Below, one piece after another: positions 20,623-31,285 of a DNA stretch of 64,000 nucleotides (the stretch's first letter is position 1; each line of letters begins with the position of its first letter). Under the pieces are notes generated by a model. That model was given only the letters and a program-made list of their open reading frames with translations. It did no database searches and was not told the origin of the DNA. This DNA is from Sanderia malayensis (taxonomy: Eukaryota; Cnidaria; Scyphozoa; Semaeostomeae; Pelagiidae), in the NCBI GenBank assembly GCA_013076295.1, contig RQOL01000915.1:1178001-1242000 (forward strand), in the 5' to 3' direction. The translations under genes were made by a program, and so were the position numbers.

Positions 20623-21539
20623 AAATGGTAAGGAAAGAACAGAAACATGAATGATTTGATTTAAAAACATTTTTGACCTTTGTTACCCTGTGATTCGATA
20701 CGTAAGCAGGATCTTGGCGCTAAAATGAAAACTTACTCCCGCAATCCAGCAAATGTAAAGTAAAATAAAATTTAAACAAACCCGAAAAGTTTTTAGGCCG
20801 TGAAAAGAAACAGAGTGAGAAAATAAAATGTTAAACAATTGATAAACAACTGTAAATAAACAACTGTAGAATTTGAAGAGATTCATGGTGAGTTTAAAAC
20901 TTAATGATTTTGCAACTGAAATCCTTGGAGTGTTAATTGAGTTTTAAAGGACTGTACATTTTAAAAAGGATTTAAGGCCCTAGCGGTTTTCTAGTTACGA
21001 GCCATTTCATTGCCAGTGTCCCAATACTTTTTGTTAGTGAGTTTAGTATGGTTTACCCGTGCACAAAATGACACTTAATTTATTAGTTAATTGTTTAGTA
21101 CAATAACATCTGATAACTTACCAAAAGATAACTTCTGTTGCCCTGGCAGGCACACAATCTCCCTTTTTGATGCCATCTTGCAAAAAGGAGTGACCAACAA
21201 CCAGTGTTTCAACCATACATGTATTTTGCCTTGTAACCCTGTGTCGATTCTTCTTATCAGCGATTTTGAAGCAAAAAATTTGAATTTTGTGCCAATTGCG
21301 GACAATAAAAGTGCTTTTGTTTAAATATTTTTCATGCTTTAATATATTGCCACTTACAGTATTTATAATGAAGGCAAGCAAAAGCAACATCTATAGTTTT
21401 ATTTTTGGTTTTTATCTCCGTTCTGCCTGTGAGTTTTCCTCGTGCCTTGTCGCCCAGTTTCCTAAATTTTTATGTCCTGGGCGAAAATTTTGGTGAACTG
21501 GGCGACATTTAGTCGCCCAGTCATACAGTTAAAAATGCT
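20623..21539. other. Spacer with a 12-bp hairpin, no gene
   Basis: No supported reading frame. TGTCGCCCAGTT at 21448-21459 and its exact complement at 21496-21507 could form a hairpin with a 36-base loop. Further GTCGCCCAG/CTGGGCGA words (21475, 21511) lie beside them. It may be the end of a small foldback element. Confidence 0.45.
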
Positions 21540-22009
21540 ATGCAAAACGTGTGTTTTCCAACTTGTCATTTTCACGGAAAGCCATTAAATTTTGACAGTC
21601 AAATTTTCATTTATTCTTTTCATTTGTGCTGCTCTAGCAAAGCTATGGTTTCTTGTCAGTACTCACTATGTTTAATTGAAAACCAGTAGCTTTTCCAGTT
21701 TCTACAGCTTGGGTTATGAAGACTTGCCAAGTTGTCCATTACTAAATTTTTTTCATAAAATTTAAAGTCTCCTAAGCTGAGTCACTGTTCTGCTAGGCTT
21801 TTGTTAATGAGGGCACTGCTTTTTTGTCAGTATGCACTATATTTATCTGAGAACAAGAAGCTGTTACAAAGTTTGGAGTTCAAATCCAAAATAGCTGTCA
21901 ATCTTCATGTAATAAAGTCCTTTATCAGAAACAGAGTTTTTTTATGGAGACCCCAGTTTTTTGCCAAATCAGCAAGTAATCTTCATGATAGGCAAAACAT
22001 GTGTTTTGC
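21540..22009. repeat. 450-bp tandem repeat, first copies
   Basis: Part of an array with a period of about 450 bp. The word TTCACGGAAAGCCATTAAAT at 21571 recurs at 30036; subtracting the 8015-bp MULE plus duplication gives a period of 450. The same monomer appears at 30016-30100, 38760-38855, 44836-45544 and 61555-62048. The last bases here (GTGTTTTGC, 22001-22009) are the left target duplication of the MULE. No coding role. Confidence 0.85.
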
Positions 22010-22133
22010 ACGTCGTTACTAAAGAGTGGAACAACCCAAGAACAGGCTGAACAACCCAAGAACAACCCAAGAACAACCTTCAAGCCCCAAGAACAAGCTG
22101 AACAACCCAAAAGAACGCAAGAACAACACAAGA

Positions 22134-23308
22134 CAGGGGCGGCGAACAGTGCTATTCATGCTATTAGTATAATAGCAAATTTTTCTTAAGTTGAAAAATA
22201 ACTTTTTTTAGAAAATAAAAAAAATTTTTACAAAATGTTTTTAGGAAGATTTTGAACATTATTATATTTATTGCAAAATTGAAAAGAATACTTTTTTAAT
22301 GATCCCCCCCCCAGATCCCCCACCCTATTTATTCGTGTGTCGTGTGACCTTTGATTCCTACAACGTTTCTCCTCCACAGTTTCTAATGCAGCCAGTGAAG
22401 CCTGTTTGCAGTTCGTTTTTTAATCTGTTATAGATACCGCCCACATTCCCTCCTGATAGATATATTAGTTATGTTTATTCTTTTGCGGTTTGACAACAGG
22501 AACAGGGCAGGCGTTCTGCGCTATTAGTCTGGCTTTGATAGTAGCGTGGGAAACATTATACCATTTCGTCATATTCCCTATTGTTAATGACGTATTGCAC
22601 ATTGTGCTGTCGCAACTGATATCCTCATGCTATTATTTTTACAAATTTAGCAGCATGTGAATTTCCTGATGGAATCCCGCTGTAAGCTGCCCTCCACTAC
22701 CCTCGAACTTTGAGTATGGAAAAACGGTAACAAAATGAATCACGCTGCATCGACCAATATAAAATGGGATGTTTCGAAACTTTTTTCCTTATTATCGATT
22801 CAAAGAAATTTAACTCATGAACAACGTCTTCGACTGAAAAGTGATGGAAGACCCTGCCCGAAAGTAACGATAAAAAACCGTGCATGTGAAAATGTTTATG
22901 AAAGTTTTAAAAATCGATGTCCGGTATTATTTTATTAGCAAATAGAGATTCTGTTTAATGTTTTTCATTAAAAGAATATCAGGGATACGGGAACAGTCCT
23001 GAAATACCATTTCTAGGGGCAAAAGTACTCTGCTATTAGTTTCAGACAAGCAGTAGCAGGGCACGGCTAAGTTTTACAGGGCAAGCGCCGCATTCACAGA
23101 CGTCACCACGGAAATACGAAACGTGAGGCCATGAGCCCCGCTCTTAAACCGCACAGGATGCAGTAAAAATTCACAAAACACAGAACAAAGAACTAAACGT
23201 TTCTCAGAACAATGGGCGTGGTCTCTATAAATTTCAGGGTTACGCCCCTTCCATTTTTAGGTCTCCCGAAAACTAATAGCAGGTAATTTATCCTGCCAGC
23301 CGCCCCTG
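22134..23308. mobile_element. Non-autonomous hAT element (MITE-like) inside the MULE terminal repeat
   Basis: Ends CAGGGGCGGC (22134) and its complement GCCGCCCCTG (to 23308) are flanked by 8-mers ACACAAGA (22126-22133) and ACCCAAGA (23309-23316), a target duplication with one mismatch. CAGGGGCGG-type ends and 8-bp duplications fit hAT. The 1175-bp interior has no transposase. It separates the subterminal array of the MULE from the rest of its left terminal repeat, so it is younger than the MULE. Confidence 0.82.
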
Positions 23309-23316
23309 ACCCAAGA

Positions 23317-23957
23317 TTGTCCTAATAGGGTTCTTTGTTTCCCATTTTCACAGCATTATTGTGGGTTTGGGATGTGGTGGTTGTTGTCTTTTTACAACGT
23401 GACGTGAAGTGGCCTAACTAATTTTCTTATGAGGTGAGGTTATAAAGCGAGTCAGAATGCGGAATCCACTGGTTCAATTTTGTTGAAAGTTAGTCAACAT
23501 TCTGGAACTTTTTTGGGGAAATCCAATGCTAACAACCATGAAAAGATTATATGGCTACCCCAATCGTCCATATCTGGCTCGTGGAACCGATTCACTTCGT
23601 GGCTTGGCTTGTATGTAAAATTGATGGGCTTTTTTGGTTACCATTCATCGTTTCGGTTGCTTTTGTTCATCATTCATCGTCCAGTCAATTTCGCACACAC
23701 TGGAACAACAACACACCAATGTGCAGAAACAGTCCAGGCGGCAGGTTCTGAGTCTGAGTCAAAAAGAGAGAGTTGGCGTGCAGCAAACACAAACGATGAC
23801 ATTTTATGGAAACTACACAAATAATAAGTGAATAAAAATAGTACAAAGATTTATATCAAGTCATTGTTCAATCTTGCATCCTTGCCGCTGAAATTTCTCT
23901 ATTGAACCTTCTGGAAGGTATTTTAAGGTTGATTTTGGAACAGTTACCATGGTGAAT
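23317..23957. other. MULE left internal region, no gene
   Basis: The first 30 bp continue the MULE terminal inverted repeat. After that I see no supported coding, only spacer up to the 3' end of the transposase. Confidence 0.5.
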
Positions 23958-26695
23958 TCAAAATTTTGCTGGTATTATAAGATTTTTAAAACATGATCTT
24001 AAAAAATGTAAGTAAATGTTTCCTGATGCTGATTTTTGTTTTCCATTACCAGCAGTCCATTCTCTCAGTCCCTCTGTCTTTACAACAACCCAATCTGATG
24101 TTGGGAATATTCGCTTGCAGCTCTGGCAACGCTTTACTGAGATGGGACAGTTTTTATGGTCTGATCGATGGACAAGTTCAAATGAACCTTGCAGAAGGCG
24201 GTCAGGATTTAGAGGATCTGAGGCTGCTGGACTTGGCATGTTTGCTTGCTGAGTCACTGCCCAGGAAGGTGAAGCTGTTGATGACTTTTTCAACTTGATG
24301 GGAGTGACTTTTTGAACTTTGCTCGCAGGCTCTGGCATCATAGTTTTTGTGCAATCAATGAATATTTCAGGTTCCTGCATGCCAACTCTTCTTGGCACCT
24401 TAGGTGGTTTCTTCAGACCAGCTGATGCAGGTTTGCGATAGCATTGACTCTGAGAAGGAATGAAGGCGAAAAACTGATCAGCGTGTTGCTGGCGTCGCTG
24501 AGGGCTCCACTGGTTCCATTTGGTTGGCTCCACAAAAAACGTTTCATATCCATTGGCAAGGCGATATCTTCCCAACCCCTGCAGTGCTCAAACAGACTCT
24601 GTATAGAATTCCTCAACCCATTGGCAAATTAATTTGTTAACTTCTGCCACTCTGGACTCATTGTGAGATTTTTCTGCAAGAAACTTCTTTTGCAGTCTGT
24701 GACCACTCTCGAGCCCATTTGTGTAAAACCTGCCTTTGATGTTAAGTTGTGAACGAGCACTTAACACCAAATTGGCTTTAAAGGTCTTCGCACGTCTCGC
24801 CATAAACCATGCATGAAAGTTGGGCAGGAGGCCATCCCATATTGGTTTAAGGCTCTCCAGCTTGGCATCAAAGTCTTCCGGATCAATAGCATCTGCCATA
24901 TGTCCTATATGTCCTTTGGTCTTTTCTAAAGTGCCACATGTAGGGTCCTGGAAAAACTGGATGAATTCCCTTTTCGTTGACCAATGCCTCGTAGGAGAAT
25001 GAGCTGTCAGTTAGCCAAAAACCATCTGACAATTTGAATGTTGTGTCAACAATAAATACACTGTTGCCATGCACACAAAACCGAGCAATGTCCGCAAGCA
25101 TCTGATTAGTAGCACAGGAATAGACATAATGCTCTGGCATCAATACAACAATTTCCATGTTGCATTTTTTGTTCCGCGTTTGCTGCACCAGGGTTTCGCA
25201 TTCAGGAATCCCAGCTCCAGTCTCTTGTCGCACGTGCACCTTTTTCCTGGCTTTAATGTTATGAATGAATTTGGGATTGCATGGCTCTTCGTTCGGTGTC
25301 TGAAATGCGAAAATATGTTTTTAACAACCGGATTTTTAAATGATATGTTAATTATTGATAGGTAAACATTCACCATGACTAGTTTATGGAGAAAATCACC
25401 TTTGCTTCTTTAATCAAATCTCGGTAGACTTTTGCGCACAAGGCTGTGTTTGACAGCATATTGAAAACCTTCTTCTTTATGGCTGGATTTTGTTTCATGT
25501 AAGCGGTTGCATGAGGCCGTTTTGCATTGCCATGCCGAGATAAAACGAAGTTTTTCTCTGCATTTTCGTCGCCGTTTTTCCAGTTATAGGACATTAAATA
25601 ATATTGAGCTTCGTCTTTGTGATCTGCCTGTCTCACTGTTGCAAACATTTGCACGAATTCAGGGTTGCATTTATTCTGCCTGTATGTGCGTGTTAGCTGG
25701 TAAACATCACAAGGACGCACAAACTTCTTTTCATACTTTGATCCCACTCTCTCATTGATGTAGTAAACGCCCCCATTTTCTTGTCTTGCTACCGTGCATT
25801 TCCATTCCTTGTCATTACTAATGTAATACCAGCGCTTTGGACACCCAGTTTGAACATATGCTCCGTTATCGTCTGCCCGGGCAGTCTGCATTGGAACAAC
25901 CTCTCTATTGAATGTGCACATGAAGTTTTGGCGAATGCCTGAAGGTGCAGCCCTTCTTTCAAAATCCGCAGGACTGTTTAGTAATACATTCAGAATAGCA
26001 TCTGCAGCGTCCAAGTTTTGTCCATCTTCAATCGGTTTCTCTGTTGATCGTTCCTTTAGTGAAAATTCAGGGTGATTTTCCATCGCCACACTTTCATCCT
26101 GATTTTCCTGTGTTAATGGCTCAATAAACTGGTACATTTCTTCTCCATCGAAGGTGTCGCTTCCACCCTAAATGCAAATAAAGAACGTTGCTCAATTTGT
26201 AAAAATTGTTTAGAGAAAAGTATTGCTATCATTAGTTCTGCTTTATTGTTCGATTGGATAGCTTGCCTTGGCTTACGTTAATGCAGAATCGAAATTTGTA
26301 CTAAAATGGTGCAAGTCAGTGCAAATTACGATAACCCTAGTTAAGGTAGGCTCGGCTAAAGTCATAAAATTAGACTGTTAAGAAATGGCAGCAGAAGTGA
26401 CGTTGCTCTTCTTTCTTACCTTATAATCCATAAATACGTTGACTACAGGATGTGGAAGGTCACAGAACTCTGGAACTCCGTTTGCTTTTTCATATTTTTG
26501 AACAGTAAAACTGTAAGCTATCAGTAATGACGTATTGATGCCTTCTTGATTGGCTAAAGTGTTGACCAGATGTAATTCGGCAAATGTGTTGAATATATAG
26601 CTTTCTGCTAAATGCGCAACACCCTGTCTGATGTCAAGTGGCAGATGATCCATGTACTTTGACAACTGCCCATAAGGAGGCAATGTAAACTGCAC
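23958..26695 (-). pseudogene. MULE-type transposase, exon-split and internally deleted
   Basis: Minus-strand exons read 26695-26378, about 26137-25400, 25299-24588 and 24587-23958. A 100-bp intron with GT..AG borders lies at 25300-25399. The core shows VFIVDTTFKLSDGFWLTDSS (first Asp) and NEKGIHPVFPGP. Then the second acidic region seems deleted near 24885, where the frame also shifts. FYTNGLESGHRLQKKFLAEK carries a Glu in the expected late position. A TGA at 24588-24590 interrupts an otherwise continuous frame, and the tail has CQSCKRIFPTSDWVVVKTEG and SGNIYLHFLRSC. The family is widespread in cnidarian genomes; MULE assignment rests on this core plus the 9-bp duplication. It cannot be active. 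Confidence 0.6.
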
Positions 26696-26749
26696 AGAAA
26701 AATTGAATGCACAGTTTTAGGAATAATGTTCATAAAAATACTGAGACTC

Positions 26750-27310
26750 GAAATTGCCAAAAGCGGCGTACATTTGAGAATAAAAATGAAAAATATCAAC
26801 ACTTAGTAGAAGTTGTTATTATTTACATTTGGAAGATGCTGGAGAATCATGTTCCTAACGTTGGCATTTCTTATGGAACCTTGTTACGAAATGGACGTAC
26901 TTGCACGTTACCAACTGTGAAGCGTTCTGCTAGTCAGCAAATCCAAAGTTTGCAAGAATCTAGTATGTCTGTTCATGGAGCTAGACTCTTCAATTCTTTG
27001 CCTAGATGTCTCCGTGATATGTCTGGGGTCAGTATTGACATTTTCAAGCGTAATTTGGATAACTTCCTGCAACTGGTTCCAGATGAACCACTCGTAACTG
27101 GATACACATCGCTGCGTAGAGCCGACTCAAACAGCTTGTTGGATATGCAAAGCATCGTAAAGAACATTACATTTAAAGTTAAAATGGACTTTCCAGAAAG
27201 AGATGAAATTGAAGAAATGTGATGCTCTAATTGGCGGATGATTAGACTCTACCACCATTCAGTCCTTGACTGTGAAATTTTTGATAGTAATAGTAATAGT
27301 AATGGAAGAT
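26750..27310 (+). pseudogene. 5'-truncated LINE tail (CR1/L2-like ORF2 C-terminus)
   Basis: The frame running to 27222 encodes the end of a LINE ORF2: IYIWKMLENHVPNVGI, RNGRTCTLPTVKRSA, GARLFNSLPRCLRDMSG, FKRNLDNFLQLVPDEPLVTG and RRADSNSLLDM. It closes with a short 3' UTR and a TAATAG microsatellite (27283-27303), typical of CR1-like 3' ends. It runs opposite to the MULE transposase and lies just upstream of its first exon. The RT core is missing, so it is a dead-on-arrival copy. Confidence 0.8.
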
Positions 27311-28100
27311 CAAGTTTTCTTATGAAAATGAGTGTAAAATGAATGTGGTAAGTGTAACATAATGAGTATAATATGTTTAAAAAATACGCAAATAAATGAC
27401 GGTCATAATGCAGTAAAGTGCTTATTTGAGCAAAAAAATGCACCAGGACATGCTCAGGAATGTAGAACTGGTTCTTCTATTATTATAAAGAATATAAAAA
27501 AGTAGCTGTGAGTAGATAACACGGACTAGAAGTTGAGGCTGACTGGACGACTAATTATTAAGTGATCACTAACGATGGGACACGAAAACTATGAGAAACC
27601 TGAGTGAAAATATTTGAGAAAGTGAACACACTGAAATATTTGTGGCAAATATCTAATGAAACTGATTTACGAAGTTCCACAGATTGGAGAGTTTCATTCG
27701 CGTTAATAGGGACCTTTAAATCGAGTACGAAAACGAAAATAAAATTTGATGGCGTGTGTTGTTTTGCGCGTGCTCCCTGGGAATCACCCGAAAAATTTCG
27801 TAGTCTTCGCACGGGAGGCAACAAAGTTTTTGGAAAATTTCGTACTTAAGCGAAAATGGTAATGCGAAAAGAGAAAATTTTGTAAGGAAAATTAGGCACG
27901 TGCATTTTTACATGCGAAAAGTGTTATTTGTCGAACTATTTGCTCATAAACCTTTTTCAAAACAAAGAGGAGAGGCTTGGACTACCTTAGGAAACATTAG
28001 TTAGGCCATGTAAACAAACGAAACTTCCAGAACAGAACGGGTACGAAGTTCCTCGGTGCCCTGTGATCTCGAATTTGGTCTTCGTTTTCGTACCCGATCT
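27311..28100. other. MULE internal spacer, no gene
   Basis: Short open frames only (for example 27604-27849), none with recognisable motifs. Nothing else supported. Confidence 0.4.
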
Positions 28101-28101
28101 A

Positions 28102-28906
28102 AAGCCAGGTTCCCACTAGGACATAATGGGCTAAGCGCGTCAGGAAAGCTAGAGTTAACGCGTCATGTCCAACATGTTTCCATTGGGGTTTAATGGGCTT
28201 AGTGTGATAAGAAATTTAGGTTTTAAGTTGTTAAACGCTTTAACCCCCACACGTTTCCACTATGGTTATTACTGGGTTTAAACGCAAATGAGTCACCCAT
28301 GAGCAATAGCAAGGCTCTGTTGACCCAAAATGGTGTAATCACGACACAAACAAATAACCTCAACTGTGGATATTGTATATTTCCCTCGCAAGAGAAGACT
28401 GCGAGCCAAGCGAAAAAAAGTAAAATTTTGGGTTAAACAATATTAAAGTCAAAGCCAGTGGTGAATAATATCGCTTCATAGCTTGTATAAAGAATTGAGA
28501 CTGCAGGATCGGGGTGAGGCACATTGCCCAAGCATTGTTTGTGACATTCTTGTGTCCTTGTAATCTTTTTTTTTGGCATAAAGGCAAGGATAATTTTTTA
28601 CTACTTCAGATAATTTCTCATCAACCTGGAGACTCATAATTGCACATTCGAGCGCCATTTTGAAGTTGTTTCCTATTTTAGCAACCCAAGAATGTTAATA
28701 GAATGTGATCACTTGCAACTTTGTCGAGGTTTTAAAGGGTTTAAATATCAAACCTTTTTGATATTTAAACCCCATAAAACCCGTGGTTTAACTTAGTTTT
28801 ATTGGACATAACGCGTTAGTTTTTGTGTTCCCACTAGGGCATAAAGCGTTAACAAGTTAAAACCCAAATTTTCTTAGCGCGTTATGTCCTAGTGGGAAGC
28901 AGGCTT
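28102..28906. mobile_element. TA-flanked MITE with about 25-bp terminal inverted repeats
   Basis: Left end AAGCCAGGTTCCCACTAGGA (28102) and right end, read inverted, AAGCCTGCTTCCCACTAGGA (28906) are flanked by TA at 28100-28101 and 28907-28908. TA duplication suggests a Tc1/mariner-like origin. Subterminal words (GGGTTTAA, GCGTTA) recur inverted. An internal palindrome, GGTTTAAATATCAAA / TTTGATATTTAAACC (28738-28771), could form a strong hairpin. No coding capacity. Confidence 0.75.
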
Positions 28907-29826
28907 TAAGGTCTCTAATATTTTTGAGTGAATGACAAAAAAATGCTAAGAAACTTGAAGCTCTATAATTCTTTGATGATTTAAGAAGCTTGAGCACTGT
29001 TGAGGTTGGTTTCTGATACAAAAATGTGCGTATTTACTAGAAAGAAAAAAACTTACTTCATCTTCAAGCTTTTGCATTATGTTCTCCATGTTCTCAGAAA
29101 CGGCAACAGTGGTTTCTCTGTTGAATCCAAAATCTTTGTGTAAAGCTTTTTGATCAATTCAGCTCTTTCGTATTGTTGGCTTGGTTTTCCAACTCTTGCT
29201 GAATTTTACTACAAACTTACCAAGATATATACCCAGATACCAATCTAAAATTAGCACACTATTAGCAATCTATCGAGGTGATAACAGATAAGTGGAAGGG
29301 AAAGGCCATGAAAGGAAGTGAAAATTACGTAAACTTCACTAAAAACAAACTAAATCATGACTTAAATTGATGAGTGGACTTGAAAGTCATGATATGATGC
29401 TGCACGCTCATGAAGGGGAAGGCTTCCTGTGGGGAAGCCTTTCTTTTGTCTATCACGTACGGGCATTCCCACTAATGACTTGAAAAAGAGCAAACTTCAC
29501 TGGATGAATGGATAAACAGGAACGAGGCGCTAGGGCCTAAATTTAAATTTCACCACAACAAACGTCACTCGCTTTTTTTTCCCGCCCGCCACGACATTAT
29601 TGCTTGAAGGTTGTCCTTGGGGAAATCGCAAAAGGGTGATGAGTACTGCAGAACACAAACAATAAACGCATGCAAATGAAGACTTTTGTACGTATATCAT
29701 TATTTCTGAGAGTAATCGAAGTCCTAAACATACAACATGACATGACACACGGCACTCACATAACGTGCCATAGATGCTTTACGCTTTCAACGACATGAAA
29801 TCGGGAAAGAAAGAACCCTATTAGGA
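28907..29826. other. MULE right internal region
   Basis: Mostly spacer. A minus-strand stretch at 29060-29215 could be an N-terminal transposase exon: it encodes a glutamine/glutamate-rich helix and ends at GAA|GTAAGT. No motif supports it further. Confidence 0.3.
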
Positions 29827-30015
29827 CAATCTTGGGTTGTTCTTGCGTTCTTTTTGGGTTGTTCAGCTTGTTCTTGGGGCTTGAAGGTTGTTCTTGGGTG
29901 GTTCTTGGGGTTTTCCGAGTGTTCTTGGGTTGTTCTTGGGTTGTTCAGCTTGTTCTTGGGTTGTTCTTGGGTTGTTCAGCCTGTTCTTGGGTTGTTCCGC
30001 TTTTTAGTAACAACT

Positions 30016-30100
30016 GTGTTTTCCAACGTGTCATTTTCACGGAAAGCCATTAAATTTTGACAGTAAAATTTTCATTTATTCTTTTCATTTGTTCTGTTTT
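30016..30100. repeat. 450-bp tandem repeat, continuation after the MULE
   Basis: Continues the monomer interrupted at 22009 (CAACGTGTCATTTTCACGGA, then TTTTGACAGTAAAATTTTCA). It ends in TGTTTT at 30095-30100, which recurs at 38760-38765 after the LINE, a likely short target duplication. Confidence 0.8.
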
Positions 30101-30103
30101 GTT

Positions 30104-31285
30104 TTGTCAAAATTGCAAATGTCTGATTCATCCAAGGTGCTCCGGTCTCCAGCCATGGCAGTCGGCGAACTTTTCAAAAGTACTTAAATATTGGAGTTGT
30201 CCTCATTGCTACGTAAATCTTTTTCCATTTGTCAAGTTGGAGATGAATGATTTACTCGATCTAACTTTCAATTCGAGTGTCAAAACTCTTGCATTGAAGT
30301 CAATGACTATTAACTCCTGGAAAAGCTAGATTTATACAAATTAAGTCTTTCAGAACATGACTCACTCTATAATAACGATATTAATAATCATGTAAATTTT
30401 CATAGCAATTTCAACTATTACTCGAATCACAATTTTCATAAACTTATTAACAATATTACCTTCACCCACAAGAATAGGTTCAGTTTCCTCCACACTAACA
30501 TATCATCACTACTGGGTAACTTTGATGAGCTAGAGAGCCTCTTACTTGATCTAAATCTAGACTCCGACATTATAGCCCTAAGTGAAACATGGCATTCTAA
30601 ACTTAATGATGCCCGATTTAAGAATCTTAACCTTCCTGGTTTTCATTCGTATATTGGACTGCAAGGCAGTAGTAAAAATGGAGGATGTGGCTTCTTTATC
30701 AAAGATGGTCTAAATTTTCATGATAGGAGGGACTTAAATAAGTCCTTTAAATCTGATAAATGTGAATTTGAGGCAGAATGGGTGGAAATCGTTGACACAA
30801 AGGGTCCAAATGTTCTCTCAGGGGTCATTTATAATGATCCTCGCAGCGACCCAACACAATTTATTGATTATCTTAACGTTTCTCTGAAAAAATTAATAAA
30901 AGAAAACAAGTTAATTGTCGTATCTGGAGATTTTAATCTTGATTTACTTGCAGACGAAAAGCGATCTATTGTAGAAGAATTTCTGAACATAACTTTTGCC
31001 AACTTTTTGCAACCTGTAATTTTACAACCATCCAGATACACAGATACTCTCATTGATAACATTTTTATAAACACGATTGACAATAATGATGCATGGAGTG
31101 GTAATATAATTTCCAAAATTTCCGACCACATGCCAAACTTTGTCGTACTTCATAAGAAAATAAGTAAAAGTAAACGTATATCCCGGTTCAAACGAGACTT
31201 CAAAAACTTCAATGAACATGCTTATATTTCAGATGTTAATTCAACAGATCTTTTGGCCTATTTTTTTACCAGACCTGGACGGTAA
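30104..31285 (+). pseudogene. CR1-like LINE: zinc finger and APE endonuclease part
   Basis: A cysteine cluster (CQNCKCLIHPRCSGLQ ... WSCPHC, about 30108-30215) resembles the end of the PHD-like finger in CR1-group ORFs. After a frame break, a continuous frame from about 30440 to 31285 encodes the endonuclease. It has LHTNIS, ALSETWH (the SET motif with catalytic Glu), SGDFNLDLL, DTLIDNIFI and KISDHMPNF (SDH). All hallmark residues are present, so the endonuclease domain itself is well preserved. The frame ends at 31283-31285 by frameshift into the linker. Confidence 0.8.

Larger units (their letters stand above)
22010..30015. mobile_element. Mutator-like (MULE-type) DNA transposon, 8 kb, with nested insertions
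   Basis: Inverted ends (GTTACTAAAGAGTGG near 22015; complement near 30011) lead into subterminal arrays of CCAAGAACAAC words on the left (22027-22133) and GTTGTTCTTGG on the right (29827-30005). The inverted repeat continues with ATTGTCCTAATAGGG (left 23317, right about 29815). Flanking 9-mers GTGTTTTGC (22001-22009) and GTGTTTTCC (30016-30024) form a target duplication with one mismatch, the length typical of MULEs. Inside are a decayed transposase (-), an hAT MITE, a LINE tail and a TA-flanked MITE. A possible N-terminal exon (-) with a GTAAGT donor lies near 29060-29215. Confidence 0.7.

Noticed and set aside
21801..22022. Reading frame shared by the 450-bp repeat copies at 21801 and 61723
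   Set aside because: The copy at 45240-45575 has frame breaks, substitutions show no codon-position bias by eye, and there is no recognisable motif. It is shared by descent of the repeat.
22735..22938. 67-codon frame inside the hAT MITE as a gene
   Set aside because: Short, isolated, with no homology I recognise and no partner exon.
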